Positions 1-10,552 of a stretch of DNA of 64,000 bases are shown in pieces (position 1 is the first letter of the stretch; each line of letters starts with the position of its first letter). The notes below the pieces were generated by a model. It made no database searches, was not told the origin of the DNA, and was given only the letters and a program-made list of their open reading frames with translations. The position numbers and the translations under genes are program-made. The stretch comes from Chlorophyllum brunneum (taxonomy: Eukaryota > Basidiomycota > Agaricomycetes > Agaricales > Agaricaceae): positions 2,108,001 to 2,172,000 of the forward strand of contig OY756139.1 of the NCBI GenBank assembly GCA_963576785.1. Direction: 5' to 3'.

Positions 1-39
1 ACGCGAAAACGATACGAGCAGGATAAGAATAATTCACGT

Positions 40-3000
40 CTAGTATAGATACGCTGCCGGAACTATGCCCTCCCGTCCCGTATGCAGGTCACGAGCATAC
101 CACCATCTGTTGCAAGTAAATAAGTATGCCAATTGCGCGTGAGAGGAGAGCAGCTGTCTTACGCATGATCTTTGTCGTCCAGGATTTCAATCTCGGCTCC
201 CGCCTGCAAGGGCAATTCTCCCTCGCCATCGGGCGCAAAATCGTATCGTACATGAGCAATACGACTGCTCTCCTCTGGTAGGAGTCCACCGACAGCATCA
301 GATGGTGTTTCTGCTCGGAGATAGTTGCTCGCATCCGGGCCGAACGGATCCTGGTCTTCATCTTTGCCCGACCTTTCTTCTTCTTCTTTGTCTGCATTGT
401 AATTACTGAAAGGGCTGGTTCCCAGGATAGTCGTACGGGTGGCGGCGTTGATGTGTTCAAGTAGTGAAGATGGCCGATGCTGAGTCGAGTCATCGTCATC
501 TTCCTCGGTCGCATCATACTTGAGCTTATCATCGCGGCGAGAGAAGAGGGTCCAAAGGATGCCAATCAGTGCCAAGAGGAAAACAACGCCGGCAGCGATC
601 GCGATAGATATAAGAATGACGATGCCTGTAGCCAAGAACTCTGTAGACTGTGAGTACACCGGCGACCGAACGAAAAGTATGACGTACTGTGTTGTGCAAA
701 ACTGAACTTCGCAAACGAGTGGAATAAAGACGAGACGAAGCCTGCTTGACCATTCGCAGCAGTCGAGAGGATATACGGAATAAAAGACTGTCCATCGAAA
801 AGGACTGAGGAAGCATTTCCATAGCTCGGATCGATCAAAGCACCGGACATCATTAACATGCGGTCGGGCTCAATAACCCCCCGTGCACCATGTGTATCCT
901 GTATGGGTACCATAGTAAGCTGAGAAACGGCCGTGTCTGAGTTGAAGTTAGAGCCTAAAAAGGTTTGAGGTCACAACATGTTCAACCTTCATTTGTTTAA
1001 GGAACATACCCAGCGTCGACCAGCTAATCCCATTCCAGAAGGAGAGGAAAGAGTTTGAGCGGTCGGATGCTCTTCGACGTAATTGAGTAACGATGACAGT
1101 AGTACAAGGTATTTCTCACCTCCCGGCGACGAAGATGCTGCTCGTATTCCCCGCATTCACCTCGATTGCAGTCACAGGTCCGGGAATATCTGAATCCGAA
1201 CCAAGTGGGGTCCAGGTAGAATTGACGAGATCAAATTGAGCGACACTAGCTGAACCGCCATCCCCGACAGCGAGTGATCCCCCGACAACGAGGTATTCTT
1301 GGTTATTCTGATGAGGCGAATATATGAGTAAAATGGATAAGTTTCGGGTCTCTTACTCACTCCAGCGTATGCAACTGTGGCAACCTGGCCTGAAATTCCG
1401 GCACCAGGGGCGTTCCACTGGTTGCTAGACGTATCATAAATACAGACAGCCTCACAGCGCAACGACCCGGCTTGGGTAAAGGTACCAGCAACAATAACCT
1501 TGGTGGTCTGAGAGGTGGATTTCGTTATTGAACGGACAATGATAGGCCCATCCCCACTGGACTGCAATGGCTGCAAATTGGAAAGATCCCATTGGTTATT
1601 GGTGAGGTCATAGATCGCCAAACCATTGGCACTTGTACCGGGAATGGTGAACTGCCCACCCACGTAGAGGCGGTTGCCATCCACCAAAAGTGCACGGACG
1701 GTGCCATCTATTTGTGGACCGACCAAGCCTGAAGAAGAGCCGCTCTGGGAATCATAGAGAAGGACACCTGAGATAGCAGGATCACCGCCCGCGTTATAAG
1801 TGAAATTGCCACCAAGGATGATGGTCTCTCTTGAGGAGGAGCCATTCGTCCAGAAAACGCCTACAAGAACGGCGGGAGCAGGAGCAGGAGGCAGAGGAGG
1901 TAAAGCTACGTTCGTTTGGGGAGGAGACTGTCTCTTGAAAAGATGGTGGAATGATGTACGAGTCAACCAAAGCGAGCGAGACGTATGCGATCGACGGTGG
2001 ACGGAAGTGGTATTCGAGGCAGCACGCTGTCCTGACAATGTAACTTGAACGGGATTTACTTTTGGCCCATTCTCATCCCCGTTCTGAAGCATGGTAATCC
2101 CGCTCGCACCAAATTTCCTATAACTGATCACATTGCCTGCAAACCATTGCTGCGAGGTGCCATTCGCGATGAACGCTATGTCACCGATAATGAACCCGCC
2201 GCTGCTCGTCCAAGAGCTGGTGGCCGTGTTCCACACCGCAACGCCAGACACGTCGTTGTTGCCGGCAGAAGAGAAGGAGCCGACAGCTTGAATAAGTCCA
2301 TTCGTGGAGCTGATGCCGGTGACACGACCATCGATGCCAGCGCCAAGGGCCGTCCATATGTTCCGATCAATCTCATACGCAGCAATACCACGTAGACGAC
2401 CATTGGTGGTGCCAGTAGCCGTATCATGGAACGCACCGCCGACATATAGACGGTTCTGGTCAATCAACAAGGCGGAAATAGGTCCATTCAAACCATTGTC
2501 CGCGATAGAGACCAATGCACCGTTTCTAAACATCACGATATTGGATGCTCCAGCGGCGGAGCCAGATGAAAGCTGGAAAGTGCCACCAAGAAAGATGATA
2601 CCGGAAGGGTGGTAGGCAACAGCAGTGATGTTGGCACCATTGAGTTGGTTGGTGTTCCCGATGGCAGCGTACATCTGAGTGCCAATACTATCCAGTGTCG
2701 TCAGGGAAGAGTTGGGGAGGATCTGGGAGGCGTCGAGAGTACTGTCAGCGGTTGCAGCAGATCGTGGCCATTCAAAATATCCGAAGCCACGTTGCAACCC
2801 CTGGGTGTTCGAGGTAGAGTCGTTGGAAAAGTTGACAGATTTGAGAATGAGTTGGATCCGGTCAGCCACAATCTCATATTTGCCGTTCTGGCCAGAGCCT
2901 TCAGGCTGATCAGCCAAGGCCATGGTGATGGTTGTAACAAAATCAGGACCAGAAGGCACGATTTGCCCACTGTAGAGAAGAGTGGTAGTATCATCATTTT

Positions 3001-4547
3001 TCCGCTGAGAGATAGTGCTGACTGAGGGAGGAAGTCCTCCTCCAGGGAAGATGGTTACTTTGACGCTAGTTCGGGAGTCACAGTCTTGAAACTCGGCACA
3101 CCCTGGTATCAGCAAGCTGACATCATAGTTGCCCGCAGCAGACACATAGGGAATCCAAGTGAAGCTGGGTCCAGAGGTCGAAGAAGTCCCAACGTCAATA
3201 TCAGAAATGAGAACTGTCTGGGTAGTGCCTGCTATTTCAGTGTTTGCGACTTTCGCAACCCAATTTCCCGTTCGAGTCGTGTTGGAAGGGTTGGGAGCGA
3301 AACAAGACTGGCCATTGTCGCTTTCGACCGAAGAAGCGAAAGCGCCGGAGGAGAGAAGTTGAAGGATATGTAGACCAGGACTGCGTCCAGTGAAGCCCGA
3401 TAACTTGATTTGAACACCCGTGATAGAAACGGCGGAATCAAACAGGAAGTCTTGATATAGCAGCGAAGAATCAGTGGAGAGAGGACAGGGATCAGAACAT
3501 GTTTGGTTTTGGCCTGTACTGGGATCAACGTAGGTGAAAGTACGAACTTGGTTGTCAGGGATCGTCGTAACACTAGGAGATGTCAGGAAGGTGACCCAAT
3601 GCCTAAGTAGAAGAAAGAAAGGCTCACCTGAACGCAGTTGTCCCATGGTCAGGCTGGAAGGTGTTGCCGAGACGTACACCAGCCGCGGATATGGAGGAGA
3701 AAGCTCGAACGGTGATAAGAGGTATACCATTGTCAACAGTGAACCAGGAATTTCCAGGCCCATCTTGTCCAGCAGGGCAGAGAATATTCTGTATATTGGT
3801 GAAACCAGAATCATCAGTGGATGGTGAACCTTGAACATCTGCACTCTGTAATGGAACAGGGACTAGAGAGGAAGAGAATGGCGTAGCACCAGCAGACATT
3901 GGGACATTGGGATTGTTTGTAGCGTTGAGGGAACCGGTGCCAAAAGCAGTCACGAAGGAACCCGCGAAAAAAATACTATCGCCGGAAGAATTGGTGGTGA
4001 TAGAGTCGACCCGTGATTGAGCGCCGGAAAGCCCTTTGAACGGTGGAGGGCTCCAAGACTGAACATGTGTATCCCAGACGGCGATGGCAGAACCAGGAGA
4101 GGTAAAACTGCCACCGGCCCAGACCTTTTTGTCTTGTTGGTCGCAAAAAAGTGAGCGGATTTCACCATTGGGAGAGTTGGATGTAAGGGAGGAGAAAGAG
4201 TTGGTGGATGGATTATAGGACACGATGTTACTAGATGGCGTGTCGGCAAGGGAAGTGAAGGAGCCAGCGAAATACGCGACACCATCGAGATCGCATGCAG
4301 CATTGATCCTGCCCCCCGAGTTGGTCGATGCGAGGCGTGTCAATGAGCCATCTGAAGAACGAGAGAAGAGAGTTGAAGTCGCTGGGTCAAAAGCGACTGA
4401 TGAATTGGAGAAAAAGTCAAAACCAGCGAAGGCGCCAGCAAGGCCGACCTTGCCCATGCGGTCGAAATCGACGCGAGGGAGGGATGCATGAGCAAGGAGA
4501 GCATAGGTCACGACGAGGAGAGGAATACGTGGGGAAGGACGAGGCAT
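40..4547 (-). CDS. RAX2: RAX2-like cortical polarity marker with C-terminal SH3 domain
   Basis: Single-pass plasma-membrane protein of the Rax2 family, which marks sites of polarised growth. The predicted product is roughly 1,390 aa. It starts with a signal peptide (hydrophobic stretch before ASLPRVDFD). A long extracellular region follows, built of Kelch-like repeats (recurring GGxF, LYVGG and VxAL segments). The Rax2 signature comes next (LSFWNGISW, then SQLTMVP), then one membrane helix (FLATGIVILISIAIAAGVV) and an acidic cytosolic tail. At least six short introns are needed. One is 3573-3627, joining codons so that TTIPDNQVRTFTYV follows directly. The last, 107-162, joins ILDDKDHA to WWYARDLHTGREGIVPAAYLY and so completes an SH3 domain that starts at VRYDFAPDGEGEL. 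The SH3 is not part of yeast Rax2. The identity is secure; internal exon borders are hand-placed. Confidence 0.88.
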
Positions 4548-4819
4548 GGGTGTGAACTAGAGAATTAGGGTATACATGCAAGATAAGGGGAGGGAACGTC
4601 GTGATAGAGAGCGACAACTCGAGGACAACAGGCCAACAACACACGTGGTAACCATTCAACATGCTCTATTAGGCTATGTATTCCCACGCCGACTACCTGC
4701 TCTTCACTACAAGACCTCTCAGGTCGGCCTGCGTTCCAACTCCCACCAGGAACGGCGACGCCTGTTCAAACGACCTGCCAGCCATTAGTCCAAATTCTAA
4801 TCTTTTCTCCCAGGCCAAC

Positions 4820-5239
4820 TCACTGAGGATAGCGCAGACGGTGCACCGCCGGCTGCCTTGCACTCATGGTCAGCCGGGAATTCTCGGCCTCCACCTCCTT
4901 TTGCGCCGTGCGTTTTGCATTCATGTTCAGCCATTCTTCAGCGGGAGTCGTGTACATGGCAATCCAACGAGTCAAGTAAACGTCGTCTCCAGCCTCTGGA
5001 GCATATTTGTACGTGACCACTGCAAGGCCCGCGATTATGAGTGCGTTACGCCAAAACGGAGTAGCAAAGTCTGTTGGGTCGTTTCAGTCCGTGTTTCGGC
5101 CCGTGTTGACAGTCTACATAAACAGACCTTCTTTGGAGCCACTGCCGTGTTCTCCGTGGTTTGTTGAAGCATTTCTGCGGAACGGCACAGTACATTGCCT
5201 GCGAACGAGTCCAAGGGAGCGAACTCTGGCCAATGACAT
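4820..5239 (-). CDS. NADH-ubiquinone oxidoreductase 17.8 kDa-type subunit, mitochondrial
   Basis: Accessory subunit of mitochondrial complex I (fungal 17.8 kDa/NUXM type), inferred from the overall pattern. The first exon encodes an arginine-rich presequence (MSLARVRSLGLVRRQ) and a short HGEHGSGSKE segment. A short intron (donor GTCTGT near 5120, acceptor CAACAG near 5070) joins it to FATPFWRNALIIAGLAVVTY, one membrane helix. The matrix or intermembrane tail then contains TRWIAMYTTPAEEWLNMN and the characteristic ending RPxVHRxRYPQ-like (ARQPAVHRLRYPQ). The product is about 110-120 aa. The frame stays open upstream of the chosen methionine to about 5359, but the chosen start gives a better import signal. 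A different small mitochondrial membrane protein cannot be excluded. Confidence 0.68.
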
Positions 5240-5426
5240 GGATGAAGGGTGAGTGGAAGGAGAACGGAAAGCGCCGAGAGTTGTTTGGTGCTGATCAACA
5301 AACTCCGATCCGATGATGCCTGTAACAACGACAGTCCACGCAGCCACGGGCGCGAACAAGTAGCGAGAAAAATGCGGATTATTAGGTGTTAATAATATAT
5401 AACATTAACCAGGCCCGTCCTCGTCC

Positions 5427-6101
5427 TCAATCCCTATTTCTCCTCTCGCGTAGCATCCCCCTGACTTCTGAAGCTGCCTGCCGTGCCCCTGCACCACCGG
5501 CCCACCCCCTTTGTCGCAACCACCCAACCAGCCTCGGCGTAAACGCCGCAGTCAATCCAACACGGACAGGGAGGAAGAGTGTTTTGTGCACGGTGTATGC
5601 CAAGACCAGCATGGCCCACAGACCTTCGGATCCCCCTTGATTCTGATGTGTTGCTCTGTCAATTTCATCACGACCAGGCTCTGCAGGCTTTGAGTGCAGC
5701 ACGTCGGATACAAAGCTCTTCGCCTGGGCGGCGACACGAGACACATAATCTGCTCCGAGCAAATTAATGCCCACAAACGCAATGCCAAAATCCAACACGG
5801 AGAGGATGAGGTAGACCCCCAAGGCATACCAACCGTACGATTTGATGAGGTGTTTCAAGCGCTGGGACAGCGTGGCATTATGGGGCAATGGATTCGAAGA
5901 TGAGTGTGGCGAATTCGGTGGTGAGTTGGCGAGCCGGGCTGGAAAGTGGTGGAAGAGCCTGGAAGTGGTATTACGAGGCTGGTTGGTGAGGGCACCGCGG
6001 GCCCTCGCTGACGTTGGGAGAAGCGGAGCAGTAACTCTAGGGGCTACGACTCTAAGAAAACTGATGCGAGGAAGGACACTGCGAAGAAGAGGCAGAGGCA
6101 T
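5427..6101 (-). CDS. DUF1279 (FAM210/NAT2-like) mitochondrial membrane protein
   Basis: Intronless 224-aa protein. It begins with a long arginine/serine/proline-rich mitochondrial presequence (to about residue 80). The DUF1279 core follows: LSQRLKHLIKSYGWYALGVY starts the domain, a first membrane helix runs through LILSVLDFGIAFVGINLLGA, and a second lies around LWAMLVLAYTVHKTLFLPVRVGLTAAFTPRLVGWL. This order (basic helix, Y-G-W-Y-A-L-G-V-Y, helix, linker, V-H-K-xL-xx-P-x-R-V) is the family signature known from FAM210A/B and yeast Nat2. Members sit in the inner mitochondrial membrane; the biochemical role is not settled. It is divergent from the SAM decarboxylase gene, with 175 bp between start codons. 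Confidence 0.82.
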   Translation of the reverse strand: MPLPLLRSVLPRISFLRVVAPRVTAPLLPTSARARGALTNQPRNTTSRLFHHFPARLANSPPNSPHSSSNPLPHNATLSQRLKHLIKSYGWYALGVYLILSVLDFGIAFVGINLLGADYVSRVAAQAKSFVSDVLHSKPAEPGRDEIDRATHQNQGGSEGLWAMLVLAYTVHKTLFLPVRVGLTAAFTPRLVGWLRQRGWAGGAGARQAASEVRGMLRERRNRD

Positions 6102-6276
6102 GGCAGAGGAAAGAAATTGAGACCGGCGAGTGCCGCACTGACTCCTCCATCAAATCCAAAAACGGAAAGCGCCATCAATCGATTAATTCACTCCAAAAAA
6201 TAATGATCTTTACATGCATCCTGCCCATTCCTCACCCGCGGCGCAATTCCCCCGAGAGCGCTAACAGGCATTCCAA

Positions 6277-7588
6277 ATGGCACCCGACAACATCGATGAC
6301 TACCAAGCGTCTGGCCCCTTCGAGGGTCCAGAGAAGCTCCTCGAGATATGGTTCGCACCGTCCCCCGCATCCGTTCCCGGCACTCCAGACGCAAATGGCA
6401 AGGCAGGTCTGCGCCGGGTAGACCGTAAGATCTGGGAAGACATGCTTGAAATCGTCAAATGCAAAGTCCTAAGCACGATGGACGGGCTTGAGATGGATGC
6501 CTATTTACTCAGGTTGCATCCCTACCCTAATCTACCTCCACCCATTACTGATTTGACTACCGCACAGCGAATCCGCTCTTTTCATATCCCCTCATAAACT
6601 CATTCTCAAAACCTGCGGCACAACTCTCAATCTCCTCGGCGTACCTCGTATCCTCGAGATTGCTGCGCAGTTTGCACATATGCCTGCTGTCCATCGCTGC
6701 TTCTATTCTCGCAAGTCCTTCATGTTCCCAGAACGCCAGAAGGTGCCCCACCGCGATTGGAAGCAAGAAGTCGAGTTCCTTGACAGCATATTCAAGGACG
6801 GGGCGGCCTATACTATCGGAAAAGTCAATGGCGATCACTGGCTGCTCTACATGGCCTCTCATGTTGACCCCATTGTAAATTCCCCTTCCAGCAGCCGAAT
6901 TCTCACTCGTAATTTCCAACATGTTCCCGATCATACCATCGAAATTCTGATGAGCGACCTGGCTAAAGTCTCGCGAGACGCATTTCTCTTCAGCGAAGAA
7001 CCTGCTTCCAAGTCTCCCTCCGCGCTCGCTCTCGGAGTATCACACCAGCTGGGTATTAACGACATCTTCCCCTCCCACCTCACTTCGTTGGACGCATACG
7101 CTTTCACTCCATGCGGGTACTCGTCAAATGCGCTTATAAACTGGGAAGACGAGCCCATGTCAAACTCCCTCTGTCTACCCTCCGGATCGAACAAGGGAGA
7201 AGGTTATTTTACTATTCATGTTACCCCTGAAGAGGGCTGGTCCTATGCCAGTTTCGAGTGCAATGTTCCCTTGGCTCCCTCTCACCACACCGAGGATGAT
7301 CCAAGGATGATTCCAGATATCGAGGCACTTGTCAGACGCGTCGTGTCCATATTCCAACCTGGTCGCATCACTCTCACGTTGTTCATCTCGAACAAGGATA
7401 GCAGCGACGATGCGACCAGTAATTCTATCGAAGATGCGCAGAAAGCTTTCCGCGCTGCCTTGACTCGGGAAGGCCCAGATGGGAATGCCAATGATCAATG
7501 GCGCGGTGTTTATCGGAGGACGGACAAGATCAATTACGAGTTCGGCGACTATGATCTTGCATTTGCCTCTTTTGAACTGGGCCCCTGA
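6277..7588 (+). CDS. SPE2: S-adenosylmethionine decarboxylase proenzyme
   Basis: Makes decarboxylated S-adenosylmethionine, the aminopropyl donor for spermidine and spermine. It is a pyruvoyl enzyme that cleaves itself. Two exons (6277-6512 and 6568-7588) with one 55-nt intron give 418 aa. The intron splits the serine codon of the cleavage loop; after splicing the loop reads YLLSESALFIS, with self-cleavage expected between Glu80 and Ser81. The catalytic cysteine lies in LILKTCGTT (Cys95). The processing serine and histidine lie in PCGYSSN (Ser264) and YFTIHVTPEEGWSYASFE (His296). The residue after the pyruvoyl serine is alanine where animal enzymes have serine. The length is a little above the yeast enzyme and nothing is missing. 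Confidence 0.95.
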
Positions 7589-8074
7589 TCAAAAACGCCA
7601 TCCATATTCCTCCTGTTGGAACGAGGCTTTCACTCGGAAATACTACATTCACACCTGTGATAGAACTTGTTCATGATTAATGTCTACATGATATCCATGC
7701 ATTGCGGCCGTGAATCGTTGTATGTAAGGTAAAGCACAGCCAATGAAGACAACATACCGAATCAACAGAAAACATGTATTTATTGAGACTGTAGGTTGGG
7801 TGGCAATCGTACACTTCATAACAAGCTACTGATACAAGGTTAATTATCTTGCTGTATGATGTGTTATTGAATAGAATACTAGAAAGCAACATCGACAAAC
7901 ACAGGGACCCAAAAACGAAGTGCTGAACATTAATCTTCCCGTTTTACAGTGTGCGCATCATGTCGATGCTGGATCGTGCACAGAGGGCATAAACGCGCAT
8001 ACATTTCGACGATTGGCCAAGTGATTGAACCCTGTCAATTTGACACTGATTAACAGAGCACCCAGGCACATATA
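7589..8074. other. Convergent 3' region between SPE2 and the Zn2Cys6 gene
   Basis: AT-rich stretch holding the 3' ends of the two converging genes. I see no coding exon, RNA gene or repeat in it. Short reading frames here lack family features and splice partners. Confidence 0.6.
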
Positions 8075-9492
8075 TCACGAGCGACCTACGAATCCGAGTT
8101 TCCTGACTTCCTCGAGCATCTCGGACAGTGGGGCATGGGATCTGTGTGCATAGCTCAAAATATCGTAAACCTGAGGCTGAAGAGGAAGACGATCAAATAA
8201 AACCTCGTCCGAAGAGCCTTTCTCCGAAGAACCAGATAGAGGGTTATCTACTCTTTGGCAATAAGACCGTCGTACCCTCTCAAATTCAACCTCAGGCACT
8301 GCATACACCGAGTCTCTCGGTACCAGGATGAGGTAATATCGCTCCGAGCCGCTACACAGCCGATGGAAGTTGACCCATGTTTGCAACCGTCCGGATAGCT
8401 CCCGCAAGTCTCCCTTCTGCAGACAACTTGCTACTCGACTATAAACATCGGGTGACAAGCAAGTCGTCTCCTTAAGTTCACTGATCAAACTGTCAAGAAA
8501 TGCCTTGAGAGCTGCCGTGAATGCCTCCCGGGATGGTATCTCCACCGAATTCATGAGTCGGAGGCGGTGCATGATGAACGCTGGTAGAGCCGGAAAAGCC
8601 GGGTTGTTCCAAGGTTCAACCACTGAGCTGTTGAGAATGACAGCCTGTTCCGATGCAAATGAATGTGAAATAAAAGGTAACGAGTTGGTGCGTGAGATGA
8701 CGGATGGGACCAACGGCTTTACAGTACTTGGGCCAGCAACTTCCGCAGTAAAGCGACCAGTATGAGACCTGGGGATCTCTGTTTGAGCGGAGGCAGTATC
8801 AGATGCAGCGGGTGAGACTGTCTCTCTACCGTCTGGATATTTAGAAGACGTGGAAGACGATGCAACGTTTTGGCCGTAGAATGTATGAGCAGGAGCAGCT
8901 GGCTGTCGAGCCGCAACAAAAAACGGGTGCTGAACTCCGCCTAAATCCTCAGGTCCGTTCAATGTCACAGTATGGTCCATCGACAGCTTGTTTCGTTTCT
9001 TGGGAGTATAGTTGCAATCCATTTCATCTTGTTCGCTGCAATGATTGCAGATGGGGAGGTTGCGATCACACTATGAAGACGCGGAGAAAATTAAGTCGTA
9101 GGTAAATAGATTAGAGACCCTAAGCTTGGGGCAGCACCGACCTTGAGATTTTTAAGGCGGCATCTATCGCACCTTGGGATTCCTCGATGAGCAGGCGTAG
9201 GCAAAGGAGTATATTTGCACTCTCTGCCAGTTGCCCATGAACAGTGATTACAGGTAGGGAGAACCCGATCGCACTGTTTGCGAGTTTCAAATCCTCGACG
9301 CTATAGCCTTCAAGTAACTCAACATACCTTGAGGTTGTTGACGCGACAGTGGTCACATCTTGGTTTTCCCCGATGGCCTATCCAAAGCGACTGCCGAGCC
9401 ATGTACATCTTCGGATTTGGTATACGAATAGTCAATTGATTATCGTCTACCGGAGAATCAGGCTCTTCGTTGTTTAAGGTTGAAGAAGCCAT
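8075..9492 (-). CDS. Transcription factor with two tandem Zn2Cys6 binuclear clusters
   Basis: Nuclear DNA-binding protein of 430 aa from three exons (9328-9492, 9142-9273, 8070-side exon 8075-9070). Introns of 54 and 71 nt (9274-9327, 9071-9141) fall in phase 0. After splicing, cluster 1 uses Cys46, 49, 56, 63, 66 and 74 (CDHCRVNNLKC, then CNHC, then ECKY). Cluster 2 uses Cys90, 93, 100, 107, 110 and 118 (CDRCRLKNLKC, then CNHC, then DCNY). Both have spacing C-x2-C-x6-C-x6-C-x2-C-x7-C. They are joined by a 15-residue linker, and each is preceded by HRG-x-PRC. Both introns sit at the same place, between Lys and the third Cys, so the exon-intron unit was duplicated. The rest is Ser/Pro-rich, then a helical C-terminal half without a recognisable middle-homology domain. 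Target genes cannot be told from sequence. Confidence 0.87.
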
Positions 9493-10552
9493 AGATGGCC
9501 GAATGAAAGTCTTTGGGGAACGTAGACAAGCACCCAGATATCAGGCGGATGTCGGGCTGTGGTAAGTGTATTAGATATATTCTCCAGCCAATCATGACGA
9601 TCAAAGCACACCACTTTATTCTTTGGTCTATCGTACTAGACCTTGTTACTGAGAATGAGGACGCCCCTGGTTACTGCGCACAGCGCCGGAGACTCCGAGT
9701 CCGAGGCACAAAGTCTCAAAGCGATTGATCCCGTACAGCCTTGACCAATTCAGAGAAAGAAGCAGAGAGAGTTTTTATGAGATGTTTCCCTCTCAGAACA
9801 CAAAAAAGGGTAATACGAGCGCGAGAGATCAAAAGACGGTAGATGGAGTTCTGAACTTCAGAACGTTCAGAGCAAACTTGTGACGTGACATTGGGTGACT
9901 TTGCCCGATTTGTCTAGAAATCCGACAATCAGGGTGTTGTACCAAGGGACTCTCCGTGTCTCGTTCTCGTCAGAACGGACACTTTTTCACAGTCAGCATG
10001 CAAGGTGAATCGTGGAAGAACGCCTCCCGAATGTACATCGTCTCTGTGTGAACCTTATTGTTTCTACAGGAAGCTATACAGCCCAACTTTCCATTTATAG
10101 ACAACGTGGTTCAATCGGTCACCTCGGAGTATGCCGGCCCTGGCCAACCACTCAAGTCACAAGAGATCTGGCGTGGAAGTTAAAAAGTGGCACTAAACTC
10201 TGTCAACCGTTCTCAGCTCTGGTACTCCGGGGAGCATCAATCTTCTAGGAACTGCTTAGCTGCATGCTATGTTCATATACAGGAGTCCGAGTGCATTCAC
10301 ACCCACCAGCGCGGAAAATTCCATAACATGCGGGTCCCGAACCAACCAGAGTATGACTTCTCTCGCTTTCGGCTGATACAGTTAAGGGGGAAGACACTGA
10401 GCACGAGGTTATACCTTGTGAAAATCCCAGTGCCACATGGCCAGAAGTCAAAAGGCTTCTTTTCTGTCTTCGCAGCGCACATGCTTGATACCCTGGCAAG
10501 GGCTTATATGCGTCGATGATCCTACCCATTCTTACCGGGCTCCCGCACCACC
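9493..10552. promoter_or_regulatory. 1.06-kb intergenic region, divergent promoters
   Basis: Lies between the start codons of the Zn2Cys6 gene and the secreted-protein gene and must carry both promoters. Open frames of 60-110 codons occur on both strands, but none shows a domain, signal peptide or plausible exon chain. I see no repeat or RNA gene. Confidence 0.45.

Noticed and set aside
3603..3627. 25-nt intron in the RAX2 gene
   Set aside because: Too short for a spliceosomal intron; the same donor with an acceptor 30 nt further on gives a normal 55-nt intron and better sequence (TTIPDNQVRTF).
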